Source: JAQAZP01 sp965531145 (GTDB lineage Bacteria > Acidobacteriota > JAQAZP01). Taken from it: 64,000 bases of DNA. Positions 1-8,559 of the stretch are shown piece by piece. Both the position numbers and the translations under genes were made by a program. How positions within the stretch are numbered: position 1 is the stretch's first letter; the number at the start of each line of letters is the position of its first letter. The notes under the pieces were generated by a model. It was given only the letters and a program-made list of their open reading frames with translations. It had not been told where the DNA came from and made no database searches. The DNA lies in contig CBESOE010000008.1 of the NCBI GenBank assembly GCA_965531145.1, positions 1 through 64,000 of the forward strand, in the 5' to 3' direction.

Positions 1-48
1 AGCGTCTTCATCAAGTATCGCTTGCTGCGCGAAAACCTCAGGCGATAG
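1..48 (+). CDS. C-terminal end of an unidentified upstream gene
   Basis: Frame 1 is open from the window edge to a TAG at 46-48 and reads SVFIKYRLLRENLRR. The composition is plausible for a protein C-terminus and the stop lies 33 bases before the Rrf2 start. The family cannot be recognised from 15 residues. A chance open frame of this length is possible. Confidence 0.3.
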   Translation, partial: SVFIKYRLLRENLRR

Positions 49-81
49 CGTCGTTTTCCTGCACTCTTAGCGGAGACCATC

Positions 82-531
82 ATGCGACTGACCAAGGCCT
101 GTGATTACGCGATTCGCTGTATCCACTACCTTTCCGCACAGGATCGGCAGCGGGTGGTGCCGCGCAAAGAGATCGCCCGGGAAATGCAGATCCCCAATCA
201 GTTCCTGAGCAAGATTGCCCAGCAGCTCGCCCACGCCAAATTCATCGAAATAGTTCAAGGGGCCGCCGGCGGATACCGGCTGCGGGTCCCCACCGATCAG
301 CTTTCCCTGCTGGACGTGGTGGAGTCCGTCATGGGCGAACTGGTACTCAATGATTGTGTTCTCATGCCGCAAACCTGTTTTCAGAGTTCCAACTGTTCCA
401 TCCGGCGGGTCTGGGTCCGGACCAGAAACCAGATGCGGGAGACGCTGCGGCAGGCGACTTTCTCCCGGATTCTCGCAGACGAAGGTCTGGAGGTTCCCGG
501 GGAGCAGCCGATGCAGGCCAATGGGAAATGA
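82..531 (+). CDS. Rrf2 family transcriptional regulator
   Basis: A 149-residue protein with the Rrf2 winged-helix layout. The N-terminus MRLTKACDYAIRCIHYL is the usual first helix. IPNQFLSKIAQQL is the recognition helix (about residues 39-51), followed by the wing motif GAAGGYRL. Three cysteines at about residues 92-105 (C-x6-C-x5-C) sit where IscR, NsrR and RsrR bind a [2Fe-2S] or [4Fe-4S] cluster, so a redox, nitric-oxide or Fe-S sensing role is likely. That is family knowledge; the ligand is not visible. GGAGACC before the ATG serves as ribosome binding site. No partner operon follows, since the next gene is convergent. The regulated genes probably lie elsewhere or upstream of the window. 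Confidence 0.92.
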   Translation: MRLTKACDYAIRCIHYLSAQDRQRVVPRKEIAREMQIPNQFLSKIAQQLAHAKFIEIVQGAAGGYRLRVPTDQLSLLDVVESVMGELVLNDCVLMPQTCFQSSNCSIRRVWVRTRNQMRETLRQATFSRILADEGLEVPGEQPMQANGK

Positions 532-589
532 GCTGGCTCCATTGAAACTGAATCATCCACCAGCGGAGGGTTGATCCGTAATGGTGAGG

Positions 590-621
590 AATAAAAAATC
601 GGGGGCAGTGTGACTGCCCCC
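590..621 (-). terminator. Rho-independent terminator of the subtilase gene
   Basis: A perfect 9-bp stem (GGGGGCAGT / ACTGCCCCC) closes a 3-base loop at 601-621. Read on the minus strand it is followed by GATTTTTTAT. It lies 57 bases past the subtilase stop and also separates that gene from the convergent Rrf2 gene. Confidence 0.8.
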
Positions 622-677
622 GGAGAGTGTGAAGAAGCAAGAAAGTGTTACCCGATGTCGGTGTCTGGTATCCGAGT

Positions 678-3317
678 TTATTCCTGCCAGACCCAGGAGT
701 TGATCGACATGGTTTCGCTGAGGCCGTCGCTCCACATGTAACCGCTGCCGAAGGCGTAGTGGTCGCTCCACATGTAGCCGCTGGAGAAGGCCAGGCCGTC
801 ACTCCACATGTAGCCGGCGGAACCGGCCAGGCCGTCGCTCCACATGTAACCGCTGGACCAGGAACTATTGCTGTCCCACATGGTCCCGGCATCTTCCATC
901 CCCATGACGTAGTAGACGCCGTCCTCGGTACAGTTGGCCATGCCGCCGTAGTGCTGCTGGCCGGAGAGGTCGTAGCCCACGTTCATTCCCTCATTGGCGC
1001 TGAAGAACCCGGAGCCGTGGATGGCTTCGTAGGCGTTGATCAGGCCGGCGCCCTGCTGGAAGACACTGTATCCGGGGGCGCCCGAACCGTCGTTTTCCAC
1101 TGCCGGTTTGGCCGAAGCCATCAGCCGTCCCTTGACCTCGTCAGGAGTGAGGTGGGGGGCCTGGGTCAGGATCATGGCCACTGCGCCGGACACCACTGCC
1201 GCCGCCTGGGAGGTGCCGGTCATCACGAAGTAGTCGGTGCCGTCGATGGTGAACTCGGGGAAGACCTGGGCGATCAGGCTGTCCGGCGGCATCAGGCCCA
1301 TCATGTGACCACCCGGCGCCACGACCTCGGGCTTGACAAAGCCTTCAACGGTGGGGCCGCAGGAGGAGAATGAGCAGACCGTCTCGTCGGTGAACACCTC
1401 GGAGGTGAAGTTGTCCGAGGCGGCGCCCACGGTGATCACGTAGGGCACGTTCCCCGGGACACCGATGGTCATCGGGTCGGGGCCGTCGTTGCCCGCCGCC
1501 ACCACCACGGTGATGCCGGCCTGCCAGGCCGCCATCACCGCCTGGTTCAGCGGGTCGTCCCAGTAGTAGGAGATCGGTTCGGCGCTGAACGAGAGGTTGA
1601 GCACCTTGATGCCGAAGTAATGCCGGTAGTTCACCACGAACTGGATGCCCTCGATCACGTCAAGGTAGCTGCCGGTGCCGTTCTCGTCAAAGGCCTTCAC
1701 CGGGAAGATCCGCGCCGAAGGAGCGGTGCCCAGCGGGGCACCGTCGGCATTGGTGCTGCTGTTGAGGATGACGCTGGCGATGTGGCTTCCGTGACCGCAT
1801 CCGTCGTTGAGATATTCGGTGTAGCCCATGCCCTGGTAGTAGCTGAACCAGTAGTCGTAGCACTTCGCATCGTAGTAGCAACCGTTGGTGGCGTCGTAGG
1901 CGCCGGCAATCCGCAGGTCACCGGAGCGGTCATACATCAGGTCGGGGTGGATCCAGCAGCCGGTGTCGATGATGGCCACAGTGGCATACTGGCCGGTGTT
2001 GCCGTCATCGTGCAGCAGGTGGGCATCCACGATCTGCGGGAAGTAGTCGAAGGTGAATTCGCCGGTGCCGCCGCTGCCGGTGCCGCCGTCGTCACCGCTG
2101 CCGCTGTCGCCAGTGTCTTCCACCACCATGATGGAGTAGTCCTCCACCTCGCCGTAGCCCATGGTGTCGTAAGGCTGGAGGTAGGGCCTCGTATCAGAGT
2201 CCTGGATCCGCACCCTCATCCTGGTGGTGCCGAGAACCGCGTCCACCGGGGGATAGATGGTGGTCATGTAGGGGCCGGTGCCCAGCCAGTCGATGGTGAT
2301 CTCTTCGTCGAAGTCGTCAAAGTCGCCGTCCTGGTTCCAGTCGATCCAGAGGCCGCCGATGTCACTGGCCCAGACGCTGTAAAGGCTGACCACGATGTCG
2401 TAACCCTCGCCGCCGGTCATCTCGGTGGACTGGGAGGTGAAGTTGGAGTAGGTGGTGGGGCCGCTTTCCATGTTGATGTCGCCGACGCTGACGCCGGTGA
2501 TGTACTCGTAGTCACAGGAGTAGGCGGCCGCGGCAGGGTATTCAACGGCGGTGTCGGTCACCACCACGGCGTAGTCTTCAACTTCGCCATAGGCGCTGTC
2601 GCCGCAGGAGGTGAGGGTCGGGGTGTATCCCCGGTCCTGGATCCGCGTCCTCATCCGGGTCTCGCCCAGCAGGGCGTGCGCCGGCGGGGTGACGGTGGCG
2701 CTGTAGGGTCCCAGACCGCTCCAGGCGGTGGTGATGGTTTCGTCGGCGTCGTCGAAATCGCCATCCTGGTTCCAGTCGATCCAGAGACCGCCGATGTCGC
2801 TGCTCCAATCGGTGTCCAGGGTGACCGTGATTGTGACTCCGGTGCCGACGGTCAGTTCGGTGGTCTCATAGGTGTGGCAGGAATAGTTGCTGGCGCCGCT
2901 GCTGTGGTCAATGTTTCCCAACTGCACCCGGCTGATGAACTCGTAGCTCGAGGAGTGGGACAAGGCATCGCAATAGAGTTCATCGACGGCGGTGGATGAT
3001 TTCACCTGGCGGTTTTCGTAGATTCTCTTGATCCCGTCGAGATCCTTGAGGGTCTGCTGCTGGGTGTTGGTGAGGTTGGTCCCCACGGCATTAATAATGT
3101 TCAGTTCGTGGGTGATCTCACCACCGACCTGACGCACCTTCTCCGAGACGGTGGCCATGTCGCTGCCCTGGACGATGTAGCTGCGGGCTTTCTCGCTGCT
3201 CACCGGGCTGTTGGGGGTGCTGCTCACCGTCCCGAGCATCGGGTTGGCCCAGATGAGAACCAGTATAGCCACCATGGTGGTCGCCGAGATCGTCATCTTT
3301 GTTTTCAGGTCGTTCAT
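678..3317 (-). CDS. Secreted S8 family serine peptidase with two GEVED domains and SGYMWSD tail repeats
   Basis: I place the start at the ATG ending at 3317 (MNDLKTKMTIS...), because AGAGGTGAAC precedes it and a Sec signal peptide follows directly; the longer reading lacks both. This gives 879 residues. The order is: signal peptide; propeptide-like segment; two GEVED domains (about residues 125-260 and 265-400), each with WIDWNQDGDFDD and ending GEVEDY; a Gly/Ser/Asp linker; then a subtilisin domain. The catalytic residues are Asp in AIIDTG (about 450), His in GCGHGSHIA (about 507) and Ser in GTSQAAA (about 704). The last 55 residues hold four copies of (S/A)GYMWSD, roughly every 10 residues. 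The gene is monocistronic with its own terminator. It is an extracellular protease; the tail may attach or display it, which is inference. Confidence 0.93.
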   Translation of the reverse strand: MNDLKTKMTISATTMVAILVLIWANPMLGTVSSTPNSPVSSEKARSYIVQGSDMATVSEKVRQVGGEITHELNIINAVGTNLTNTQQQTLKDLDGIKRIYENRQVKSSTAVDELYCDALSHSSSYEFISRVQLGNIDHSSGASNYSCHTYETTELTVGTGVTITVTLDTDWSSDIGGLWIDWNQDGDFDDADETITTAWSGLGPYSATVTPPAHALLGETRMRTRIQDRGYTPTLTSCGDSAYGEVEDYAVVVTDTAVEYPAAAAYSCDYEYITGVSVGDINMESGPTTYSNFTSQSTEMTGGEGYDIVVSLYSVWASDIGGLWIDWNQDGDFDDFDEEITIDWLGTGPYMTTIYPPVDAVLGTTRMRVRIQDSDTRPYLQPYDTMGYGEVEDYSIMVVEDTGDSGSGDDGGTGSGGTGEFTFDYFPQIVDAHLLHDDGNTGQYATVAIIDTGCWIHPDLMYDRSGDLRIAGAYDATNGCYYDAKCYDYWFSYYQGMGYTEYLNDGCGHGSHIASVILNSSTNADGAPLGTAPSARIFPVKAFDENGTGSYLDVIEGIQFVVNYRHYFGIKVLNLSFSAEPISYYWDDPLNQAVMAAWQAGITVVVAAGNDGPDPMTIGVPGNVPYVITVGAASDNFTSEVFTDETVCSFSSCGPTVEGFVKPEVVAPGGHMMGLMPPDSLIAQVFPEFTIDGTDYFVMTGTSQAAAVVSGAVAMILTQAPHLTPDEVKGRLMASAKPAVENDGSGAPGYSVFQQGAGLINAYEAIHGSGFFSANEGMNVGYDLSGQQHYGGMANCTEDGVYYVMGMEDAGTMWDSNSSWSSGYMWSDGLAGSAGYMWSDGLAFSSGYMWSDHYAFGSGYMWSDGLSETMSINSWVWQE

Positions 3318-3467
3318 GTTCACCTCTATATGCGGCGGTTTTTGATTGCGCCGGTTGAAATTGCAACGAATGTGCCAGATGGAGGGAATGTTCGAAAAGA
3401 AACGGCCCCCTGAAGGTGATTGTCTGTTGCGGAAACATGAAGGGCTGTTAAGTATTGTGTTTACATT

Positions 3468-3508
3468 GGCATGCATTCATTTCAGAACGATGATCTGAAT
3501 GGCATGCC
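3468..3508. repeat. Imperfect inverted repeat upstream of the subtilase gene
   Basis: GGCATGC and GCATGCC arms with extended partial symmetry (ATTCATTTCAGA / TCTGAAT) around 3468-3508, about 150 bases upstream of the subtilase start. It lies in the 325-base leader 3318-3642, which otherwise shows no gene. It could be an operator or simply a hairpin; no regulator is identified. Confidence 0.4.
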
Positions 3509-3642
3509 ATAACCGAAAAGTGGTTGGCCGCTGATTCTCGAAATATGGAGTGGAGATGGGGCAGGACAATTATGGCGGTTCTTCAGGAATTGTGGCGGGT
3601 TGCAAAATTGATCCGCCGGAATTTTAGTAATGATCCGCCGGT

Positions 3643-3780
3643 TTGCGTATCCCATTGACAGCGTGTCTGACGATCCGGCGGGAGAGTTCAGAGGAGTGGC
3701 AGGGGGTGGACGATCTGGTGAACCGGGGATTTCTGGTGATGTCCGAGGCCTACCGACAGTGGGCGGATACGACGGGGTGA
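3643..3780 (+). pseudogene. Possible gene remnant (C-terminal fragment)
   Basis: After stops in all useful upstream codons (TAG TAA TGA at 3625-3633), the frame is open to a TGA at 3778-3780. It reads convincingly protein-like near its end (EEWQGVDDLVNRGFLVMSE). A TTG at 3643 could start it but has no ribosome binding site. It abuts the convergent hydrolase stop at 3781 exactly. I read it as the eroded tail of a lost gene, or a chance frame. The family is not recognised. Confidence 0.25.
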
Positions 3781-4539
3781 TCAGATGTACTTCCCTGCCC
3801 AGGTGGCCACCATGGCCCCGACATACCTGGCATCCGATTCGTCGGTGAGCAGGTGGTCCGCCCGGTCGAGGGAGATGAAGCTTTTGGGATGCCGGGCGGC
3901 GGCAAAGATCTTTGCCGCGCTGTCGATCCCCACCACGTCGTCCAGCGGCGAGTGTAAGACCAGCAACGCCCGCTCCAACTCGCGGAGCGTCTGCTCCATC
4001 CGGCTCTCCTCCAGGTCGTCGAAGAACTCCTTGCGGATGCGGAAGGTCCGTCCACCCAGCGTGAGCGTGGCTTCCCCGGTGCGTTCCGCTTCCTCCCTGG
4101 TGCTGACCAGCCGTCGGCTGACGTGGCCCGGTTCGGCCGGTGCGGCGAGGGTGGCCACCGCCCGGCAGGCGGGAATCTCCAGGGCGGCCTTGAGCACCGC
4201 GGCCCCGCCCAGCGAGTGGCCGATGAGCACCCGGGGCGCTTCCAGGGTCTCCTCCATGTATCGGGCGGCGGCCACCAGGTCGGCCACGTTGGAGGAGAAG
4301 TTCGTGTCGGAGAAATCCCCCTCGCTCTCCCCGAGGCCGGTGAAGTCGAAGCGAAAGACGGCGATCCCCGCCGCGGTGAGGGCCTGGTCGATGTGGTAGA
4401 CCGCCTTGAGATCCTTGGTGCAGGTGAAGCAGTGGGCAAAGAGGGCGTAGGCGCGCGGTTCACCCTCTTCGGGAAGATCCAGCTGGGCGCCCAGCTGGTG
4501 ATCGAGGCTTCCGGGGAATTTCAGCTTTTTCACCTGCAT
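3781..4539 (-). CDS. Alpha/beta hydrolase (N-terminal domain type of hydrolase-OsmC fusions)
   Basis: A 252-residue soluble alpha/beta hydrolase. Visible landmarks are AHCFTCTKD after strand 3, RFDFTGLGESEG, the nucleophile elbow GHSLGG (Ser near residue 110), an acid in HSPLDDVVG, and the catalytic His in RADHLLTD near the end. The pattern FAHCFTC...FDFTGLG...SNVADLVAAA is that of the hydrolase half of 'bifunctional alpha/beta hydrolase/OsmC' proteins. Here the OsmC half is absent: the protein stops after the hydrolase fold and no OsmC gene is nearby. The substrate is unknown, probably a small ester or thioester. The gene is monocistronic, divergent from the PKD gene. Confidence 0.88.
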   Translation of the reverse strand: MQVKKLKFPGSLDHQLGAQLDLPEEGEPRAYALFAHCFTCTKDLKAVYHIDQALTAAGIAVFRFDFTGLGESEGDFSDTNFSSNVADLVAAARYMEETLEAPRVLIGHSLGGAAVLKAALEIPACRAVATLAAPAEPGHVSRRLVSTREEAERTGEATLTLGGRTFRIRKEFFDDLEESRMEQTLRELERALLVLHSPLDDVVGIDSAAKIFAAARHPKSFISLDRADHLLTDESDARYVGAMVATWAGKYI

Positions 4540-4570
4540 GGTCGAACCTTTGATTGAAGAGATTCATATT

Positions 4571-4598
4571 ATTATAAATTTCCCGGACAATATTACAA
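4571..4598 (-). promoter_or_regulatory. Probable sigma-70 promoter for the alpha/beta hydrolase
   Basis: On the minus strand TTGTAA (4598-4593) is followed after 16 bases by a perfect TATAAT (4576-4571), about 32 bases before the hydrolase ATG. It overlaps a possible forward promoter in the same AT-rich divergent spacer. Confidence 0.5.
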
Positions 4599-4614
4599 CA
4601 CGAGAGGCTATAAT
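4585..4614 (+). promoter_or_regulatory. Possible sigma-70 promoter for the PKD protein
   Basis: A perfect TATAAT at 4609-4614 lies 55 bases before the PKD-protein ATG. The upstream element is weak (GGACAA at 4585-4590, 18-base spacing). Confidence 0.4.
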
Positions 4615-4668
4615 TCGGTCAGCTGACAAGCACCCCATCACAACTGTGGACAATGGAGGGCCAGGGAA

Positions 4669-6333
4669 ATGGATGACAAACCGCTGTCTTTGCGGCAGGG
4701 CCTGTTCTATCTGCTAGTTTTGCTCCTTGTTCTGTTCCTCTCAGTGCCCATCCCCGCCGGGGCGAGTGGCTGGGAGTCGGTTCCCCAGTATTTCGGCCAT
4801 GTGACGCTGCACCTCTCGGTGGACTATCAGACCACGATTCATGAGACGCTCTACGACGTGCACCAGGAAGGGCATGTATTCATCCAGGTGGACGGCGTGG
4901 ATTTTACCGGGGCAAACTACTGGCCCCGCGGCACGGTGCGCGGCACCCTGGACACCACGCTGACCATGACCATCAAAGACGGCAGCATCGTCAGTAATTT
5001 TTCCGGCAAGATCGACCGCGCCTTTGGCAACGGCCAGGGTCCCGACCCCTGCCTGAAAATCAACCGGACGCTGGGCCGCTACGCCTTCTCCCTGCCCCAC
5101 GTGGATGCCGAGGGACCGGCCACGGTGACCATCCACAGCTCGGACGGAAACCTCGAGGACACTGGCCAGCACACATGCGAAATCAACCCGCTGGTGCCCG
5201 ACAACTACCGCCTCGGCGCCGATCCGGTCCGGGGTGACTCATTCGACCTGGAGGCTTCCGAAATCAGCGGCAGCTACAACAGCACCGGGGAGTTGTTGCA
5301 CGACGATTATTCCAATCTTGGATGCCGGGCCCCGGTGACGGTGACCGCTTCCTGGCACTTCAGCTTCGAGCGGCCGCAGCTCAAGGCCGATGCCGGTGGG
5401 CCGTACACTGTGGAGCGCGGGCAGCCGGTGGCCCTCGACGGTTCGGCCTCCACGGGCCTGATCAAGCAATACAGTTGGACCTTTTCCCCGGCCGGGGACT
5501 GCCCGGAGGATTTGTCGCCCGGGGCGTCCAAGACCGGGGTCCGCTCATCGGTGGTGCCGCTCTGCTCCATGACCGCGACCCTCACCGTGACTGACGGCGC
5601 GGAAGAGGACAGTGCGGAGGTGCCGATCACGGTGACGCCCCGTGACTGGCACACCCCCTTACGGCACGTCTCGGAAGAGGTGGAACTGGAGGGCGCCGAG
5701 CCGCCGTTGATCCTGGGCGGGATCCTGATCCGCTACGTCGGGGCGATCAACACCTGCGCCCTGGACGCGTCCCAGGGCGAGGATTTTCACCTCTTCCACC
5801 CGCCGGAGGCCGACGGTTCCTGGGAGGGCGGCGGGTACACCCTGCGGCAGGTGCAGGACCCGGAAGGCCCGTTCGACACGTGGTGGTACGTGGATGATTA
5901 CCGGGTGGAGATCATGCGGGTCACGGCGATCAACCCCTACCTCCTGCCGGGGGACCTGGTGCCGCTTGCCGGTGCAGAGCCGTTTTACGAGGCCAATGTG
6001 AAGCGGGGAGCCGATGTGGCCGGGTATCTTCAGGCGGTCCGGGATCACGAGTACGAGCACAGCATGCTGAGGAAGGAAGCGCTGGCCTCTCTCGACCCGG
6101 CGGAGAAAGTGGAGAAGCGGAGCGCCGCCGAAAGGGACCGCTTGAAGCAGGAACTGGACAAGTTGATTCGCGAGGCGGAGAAGGAGATCTGCATCCGGGG
6201 CGCCGACCCGCTGGCCATCAGCTGGTCCGGAGAACTCTGGTTTCCCGAAAACGACACCGGGTTATACCAGCGAACCGCCACGGTGGTGGTGGGCGGAGAG
6301 AAAGGCATGAACGCTCCGTCGGTCTGCGAGTGA
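4669..6333 (+). CDS. Exported PKD-domain protein with HEYEH motif
   Basis: A 554-residue protein with an N-terminal hydrophobic signal segment (residues about 14-33, cleavage near PAGA-S). A beta-rich region of unknown family covers about residues 34-240. A PKD domain follows (about 243-335), recognised by the DAGGPYTVERGQ opening, a central YSWTF and the TLTVTDG closing strand. The last third contains HEYEH (about residue 460), which fits the HExxH zinc-peptidase pattern, and then a charged helix (KVEKRSAAERDRLKQELDK). Whether it is a metallopeptidase is uncertain: it resembles the arrangement in DUF922-type proteins, but I cannot place it firmly. GGAGGGCCAGGGAA precedes the ATG. It is likely periplasmic or extracellular, and monocistronic. 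Confidence 0.8.
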   Translation: MDDKPLSLRQGLFYLLVLLLVLFLSVPIPAGASGWESVPQYFGHVTLHLSVDYQTTIHETLYDVHQEGHVFIQVDGVDFTGANYWPRGTVRGTLDTTLTMTIKDGSIVSNFSGKIDRAFGNGQGPDPCLKINRTLGRYAFSLPHVDAEGPATVTIHSSDGNLEDTGQHTCEINPLVPDNYRLGADPVRGDSFDLEASEISGSYNSTGELLHDDYSNLGCRAPVTVTASWHFSFERPQLKADAGGPYTVERGQPVALDGSASTGLIKQYSWTFSPAGDCPEDLSPGASKTGVRSSVVPLCSMTATLTVTDGAEEDSAEVPITVTPRDWHTPLRHVSEEVELEGAEPPLILGGILIRYVGAINTCALDASQGEDFHLFHPPEADGSWEGGGYTLRQVQDPEGPFDTWWYVDDYRVEIMRVTAINPYLLPGDLVPLAGAEPFYEANVKRGADVAGYLQAVRDHEYEHSMLRKEALASLDPAEKVEKRSAAERDRLKQELDKLIREAEKEICIRGADPLAISWSGELWFPENDTGLYQRTATVVVGGEKGMNAPSVCE

Positions 6334-6429
6334 CCGAGGCCCGACTGCAAGTCTCTGAGTGGACCCCGGGCTTTGATGTATACTGCTCGAAACAGGACAC
6401 TACATCTGTGGATCAGTGAGGAGTGGACC

Positions 6430-7653
6430 ATGAAATTTTCGTCATACCGGTCAATGGAATCGAGATTTCAGGTGAGCCGCCGGGACTTTTTCCGTCTGGG
6501 CGGCATGGGAGCGGCGGTGGGGGCAGGATTGCTGCTGGGACGGCCGCCGGTCTGGGCCGAGGGGGAGAAGGAGACACGGACCCCTCCGCCGCGGATCAAG
6601 ACCAATATCGACACCATCGTCAAGATTCCGCGGACAAAGGACTCGATTCCCGGTTTGTTTCCCGGGCGGGTGGTGGAGGTGCACGATCCCAAGTCCATGG
6701 CCGACGACAAACCGGTGCCGGCGGTGGTGCAGGCGATGTTCGAGCGGGGGATGAAAAGCCTTACCGGCAAGGACCTCAAGGGGAGCTTCCCCCTCTTCTT
6801 CGATCCGGAGGATGTGGTGGGAATCAAGGTCAACCCGGTGGGACCGGGACTGATCAGCACCCGTCTGGAGGTGGTCGACGCGGTGGTGGCCTGGCTCAAG
6901 GCCGGAGGCGTCAAACCGAAAAACATCATCATCTGGGACCGCTTCGACTACATGCTGGCCGATGCCGGCTTCACCGCCGAACGATACCCCGGTCTGGGGC
7001 TGGAAGGGCTGCAGACCATGGACGAGTCCTACGACCCGGAGAAGGGTGACAGCGGCACGTGGCTGGACAAGAAGGGCAAGCACCTCAGCCGGGGCAACTT
7101 CGACGACAAGGTCTTTTACTGGGCCGACGTGGACGGGCCGAAGGACGAGATGTATCTCAACCAGCACGTGGTCAATGACAAGCATTCCTATTTCGGGAAG
7201 CTTTTGACCAAAAAGCTGACCAAGATCGTCAACGTCCCGGTGTTCAAGAACACCGGAAACGGCATCTCCATGGCGACGAAAAACCTCGGCTACGGCGCGG
7301 TGTGCAACACCGGCCGCCTGCACCAGCCCCTGTTCTTCGACGTCTGCACCGAAGTGCTGGCTTTCCCGGCCATCCGGGACAAGCTGGTGCTCAACATCAC
7401 CGATGGTCTGCGCGGCCAGTATGACGGCGGGCCCATGCCGGACGCCAAGTTCACCTGGGAGTACGACCGCCTGTTCATGGCCACCGACCCAATTGCCCTC
7501 GACCTGGTCTGCCACGACCTGCTGGTGGCGAAACGCAAGGAGATGAAGGTCAAGGTCAACGAGCACCCCAAGTACACCGAGTATTTGCGCTATGCCGAGA
7601 GCATGGGGCTGGGTGTGGCCGACCCGGACAAGATCAAACACCTCAAGGCCTGA
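6430..7653 (+). CDS. Tat-exported DUF362 domain protein
   Basis: The start is set at 6430 because GAGGAG lies just upstream and the resulting N-terminus carries a twin-arginine signal, SRRDFFRLGG, followed by a Gly/Ala-rich hydrophobic stretch. The mature part (about residues 45-407) has the DUF362 pattern: DVVGIKVNPVGPG, a strand-helix with VVDAVVAWLKAGGVKPKNI, IIWDR, and the late NITDGLRGQYDGGP segment. DUF362 proteins are often fused or linked to ferredoxin-like partners and assumed to bind a metal or redox cofactor; no Fe-S cysteines are seen here. Tat export implies a folded, possibly cofactor-loaded periplasmic protein. The next gene begins 5 bases after the stop, so the two are surely co-transcribed. 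Confidence 0.88.
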   Translation: MKFSSYRSMESRFQVSRRDFFRLGGMGAAVGAGLLLGRPPVWAEGEKETRTPPPRIKTNIDTIVKIPRTKDSIPGLFPGRVVEVHDPKSMADDKPVPAVVQAMFERGMKSLTGKDLKGSFPLFFDPEDVVGIKVNPVGPGLISTRLEVVDAVVAWLKAGGVKPKNIIIWDRFDYMLADAGFTAERYPGLGLEGLQTMDESYDPEKGDSGTWLDKKGKHLSRGNFDDKVFYWADVDGPKDEMYLNQHVVNDKHSYFGKLLTKKLTKIVNVPVFKNTGNGISMATKNLGYGAVCNTGRLHQPLFFDVCTEVLAFPAIRDKLVLNITDGLRGQYDGGPMPDAKFTWEYDRLFMATDPIALDLVCHDLLVAKRKEMKVKVNEHPKYTEYLRYAESMGLGVADPDKIKHLKA

Positions 7654-7658
7654 GCACC

Positions 7659-8558
7659 ATGCCGAACCGCACTGTGGCCGTCACCCTGCTGCTGGCTTTC
7701 CTGGTGGCAGGCGGTGTGAACGCCGCCACTTTCCAGTTGCCCGAGAATGATGCCGCTGCCGGTTGGGAGCGCGAGGGACGGTTGCGCCGGTTCCCCGCCG
7801 CTGACCTTTACGGACACATCAACGGGGGCGCTGAGCTCTTCCTCGAGCTGGGTTTCGTCGAACTGCTGGTTCAACCTTACCGCCAGGGAGAGCGGGAGAT
7901 CGGCCTGGAAGTCTACCGCATGGAGAGCCCGCTGGCCGCCCTGGCTATCTATCTCTTCAAGTGCGGGGAGGAGACCCCCTGGCCGGAGATCGAGGCGCGA
8001 AACTCGTCCGGACGTTTCCAGGCAACACTGGTCCGGGGGGACTGCTTCGTGTTGATAAACAGTTTCAGTGGTGAATCGGCGCTGCGGCCGGCCGTGGCCG
8101 GCCTGGCTGGAAAGCTGCTGGAGTCGATCCCACCGGCCGATATTCCCGACCCCTTCCAGCAGTTACCCGCCCGGGGGCGTATCGCCGGTAGTGAGCGTCT
8201 GATCCGCGGGGAGTATTCGCTGGAGTCGCTCTTCACCCTCGGTTCGGGAGACGTGCTGCAACTGGGAGGGGAGCTTTTTGGCGTGGCGGCTGATTACACT
8301 GCCACTGGTGACTCCGGCCCGGAGACTGTGATTCGGGTGATCTACCCCACAGCCGACCGGGCGACACAGGCCTTTGCCCACCTGCAGGCCGTTCTCGATC
8401 CGGCTCTGGACCCGTTGCAAAAGAGCCGGGTACTGCTGGTCTTCCGGGATTTTGCCGGCAAGTTCGGAACGGCGAAACTTGAGGCCCCGGCCATCGAGGT
8501 TCGGGTCAATCTTGCCTCCCCTCCGGGGACCAGCGGTCCCTCCACCGTGGTGCCCTGA
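7659..8558 (+). CDS. DUF6599-like exported protein
   Basis: 299 residues starting MPNRTVAVTLLLAFLVAGG, a Sec signal peptide with cleavage near VNA-A. The mature part opens with the pattern I associate with DUF6599: a W-x-R-E-G segment, then LYGHINGGAELFLELGF and EVYRMESPLAAL. A duplicated alpha/beta layout follows in the second half. Its function is not established. Position 5 bases after the DUF362 gene and 1 base before the glycosyltransferase indicates a three-gene operon. The assignment to DUF6599 is from memory of the family pattern and should be taken as probable. Confidence 0.75.
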   Translation: MPNRTVAVTLLLAFLVAGGVNAATFQLPENDAAAGWEREGRLRRFPAADLYGHINGGAELFLELGFVELLVQPYRQGEREIGLEVYRMESPLAALAIYLFKCGEETPWPEIEARNSSGRFQATLVRGDCFVLINSFSGESALRPAVAGLAGKLLESIPPADIPDPFQQLPARGRIAGSERLIRGEYSLESLFTLGSGDVLQLGGELFGVAADYTATGDSGPETVIRVIYPTADRATQAFAHLQAVLDPALDPLQKSRVLLVFRDFAGKFGTAKLEAPAIEVRVNLASPPGTSGPSTVVP

Positions 8559-8559
8559 G

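Noticed and set aside
678..860. Frameshift at the end of the subtilase
   Set aside because: The odd composition is explained by the four in-frame SGYMWSD repeats, and the stop is followed by a proper terminator.
1620..2999. 459-codon open frame on the plus strand, opposite the subtilase
   Set aside because: Val/Gly/Asp/His-rich antisense frame of a GC-rich gene. The minus-strand frame carries the catalytic triad and GEVED domains.
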